NCBI GenBank assembly: GCA_950061135.1
Contig: CATLVU010000005.1
Span: forward strand, 1 to 50,857
Source: an uncultured Oligoflexia bacterium
Lineage (GTDB): Bacteria; Bdellovibrionota; Bacteriovoracia; Bacteriovoracales; Bacteriovoracaceae
DNA: 50,857 nucleotides
Direction: 5' to 3'
This document shows positions 50,027 through 50,857 of this stretch, piece after piece. Below the pieces are notes generated by a model that was not told where the DNA came from, ran no database searches, and saw only the letters and a list, made by a program, of their open reading frames with translations. A program made the position numbers and the translations under genes. Within the stretch, counting starts at the first letter, position 1, and every line of letters begins with the position of its first letter.

Positions 50027-50857
50027 TAAAAATCAGACTGATTTAGCAATTGCATTGTTCTTTTATATCCTGCTTTAACAGCAATAGATGCAACTTTTGG
50101 ATTCAAGGAAAATGAATTTGCAAAAAACATCTTATAATCATGATGGTCAGGATAGATATCAATGAGTTTTACACTTGGGTTTACATTGAGTTTTCGCTCA
50201 AGAAGAGCAAGTATATCTCTTCTATGGCGTTGGGAGAATTTTTCTTGTTTCATATACTCAGAAACAGTATTTAGAATATCAATTGCCGTGGCCCTTTGTG
50301 CCCTAGAAGCAACAATCTTTTTTTGAATTAAAAGATAAATAGACTGAATAGCAATTGAGGGCAATCCGTAATTAATTAGTGAGCCAACTTCATCGTGATA
50401 ATGGTAAGGAGTATGTGTCCATGAACTAATAATTACATCGCATTTATTGTCTTCAGCAATATGAGTTGAAAGGGTTTCACGAATTTCACCATCGATATAG
50501 TAGTCAACATTACCTGTTTGAGGGTTGTGAATAGGGTAAGGGGCATAAAAAGGTGGAACTGCCATGCTTGCAGCAATGGCGTGTGATACATCGACCCCTG
50601 TTCGATAAACAGCAGTAGGATCATGACTTGGGTTTGGATAGTTATATTTACCAAAAATTGTTTTACAAGAATGATCTAGCTGAGTTCCAACGACAAAAAG
50701 ATCAGGAATAAAGTCCTCAAATGATTCAGTCTCAAGAATTTCTTTTACAAGATATTGTCTGGCTCCTTCAGTAGAAAAAGGGCCTGGAAATTTAATAAAT
50801 GGATGCAATAAAGTCTTAATAGGAAAAGGGAATTCAGAGAATGGATTATAATCTGCG
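50026..50857 (-). CDS. Patatin-like phospholipase, 5' end outside window
   Basis: The frame is open through the right edge (the codons before the TTG at 50808 read on without a stop), so the gene begins outside and about 277 codons of the C-terminal part are seen. The patatin features present are AIAASMAVPPFYAPYPI and the catalytic Asp region YYIDGEIRETLS, where patatins have DGG/A. The nucleophile GxSxG would lie outside the window. Such enzymes hydrolyse acyl chains of lipids. It is cotranscribed with the lytic transglycosylase gene. Confidence 0.78.
   Translation of the reverse strand, partial: ADYNPFSEFPFPIKTLLHPFIKFPGPFSTEGARQYLVKEILETESFEDFIPDLFVVGTQLDHSCKTIFGKYNYPNPSHDPTAVYRTGVDVSHAIAASMAVPPFYAPYPIHNPQTGNVDYYIDGEIRETLSTHIAEDNKCDVIISSWTHTPYHYHDEVGSLINYGLPSIAIQSIYLLIQKKIVASRAQRATAIDILNTVSEYMKQEKFSQRHRRDILALLERKLNVNPSVKLIDIYPDHHDYKMFFANSFSLNPKVASIAVKAGYKRTMQLLNQSDF

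Overview
The window looks like the chromosomal replication-origin region of an AT-rich, Gram-negative predator-type bacterium. My best guess is Bdellovibrionota, near Halobacteriovorax/Bacteriovorax. This rests on the low GC content, the dnaA-dnaN-recF-gyrB-gyrA and rpmH-rnpA-yidC-mnmE-mnmG-rsmG-parA-parB-bactofilin gene order, an F-type ATP synthase with b and b' subunits split into two loci, and many exported or lipid-anchored proteins. The taxonomic assignment is inference; no 16S rRNA gene is present.

Layout. 1-3184: a sensor kinase cut by the window edge, its coupled single-domain response regulator, and a convergent PAS-hybrid kinase. 3249-4594: a GNAT acetyltransferase and uracil-DNA glycosylase (ung). 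4584-7644: a coupled pair made of a lipoprotein with a degenerate M23 fold and a secreted 770-residue protein that joins a canonical Fic domain to what looks like an R-S-E type ADP-ribosyltransferase domain. 7871-8767: a TPR-like protein and two tRNA-Ser genes. 8848-15660: an unfamiliar eight-gene operon of seven polytopic membrane proteins, almost all overlapping, plus a large GYF-like/TM/TPR protein. 15721-20929: mfd, a parvulin foldase, a SurA-like chaperone and a terminator. 20960-30402 (minus strand): dnaN, recF, gyrB, gyrA, a TPR lipoprotein, two small membrane proteins, atpB and atpE, packed like one transcription unit. 30403-30839: candidate oriC with a DnaA-box cluster. 30840-32375: dnaA. 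32533-46393 (plus strand): rpmH, rnpA, yidC, mnmE, mnmG with parS-like sites, rsmG, parA, parB, bactofilin, then the atp b'-b-delta-alpha-gamma-beta-epsilon genes. 46536-50857: an unknown exported 718-residue protein, a lytic transglycosylase and the C-terminal part of a patatin-like phospholipase.

How it fits together. From oriC the essential genes run outward on both sides, so replication and transcription are co-directional. The membrane sector (a, c) of the ATP synthase lies left of the origin and the rest lies right of it, about 20 kb apart. parS-like sites sit inside mnmG just before parAB, about 5-7 kb from oriC, and a bactofilin gene follows parB directly. mnmE carries an in-frame cluster of four palindromic 14-mers, with a fifth copy just behind atpC.

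The best candidates for undescribed biology are the secreted Fic-ART fusion with its lipoprotein partner, the eight-gene membrane/TPR cassette, and the palindromic repeat family near the origin.
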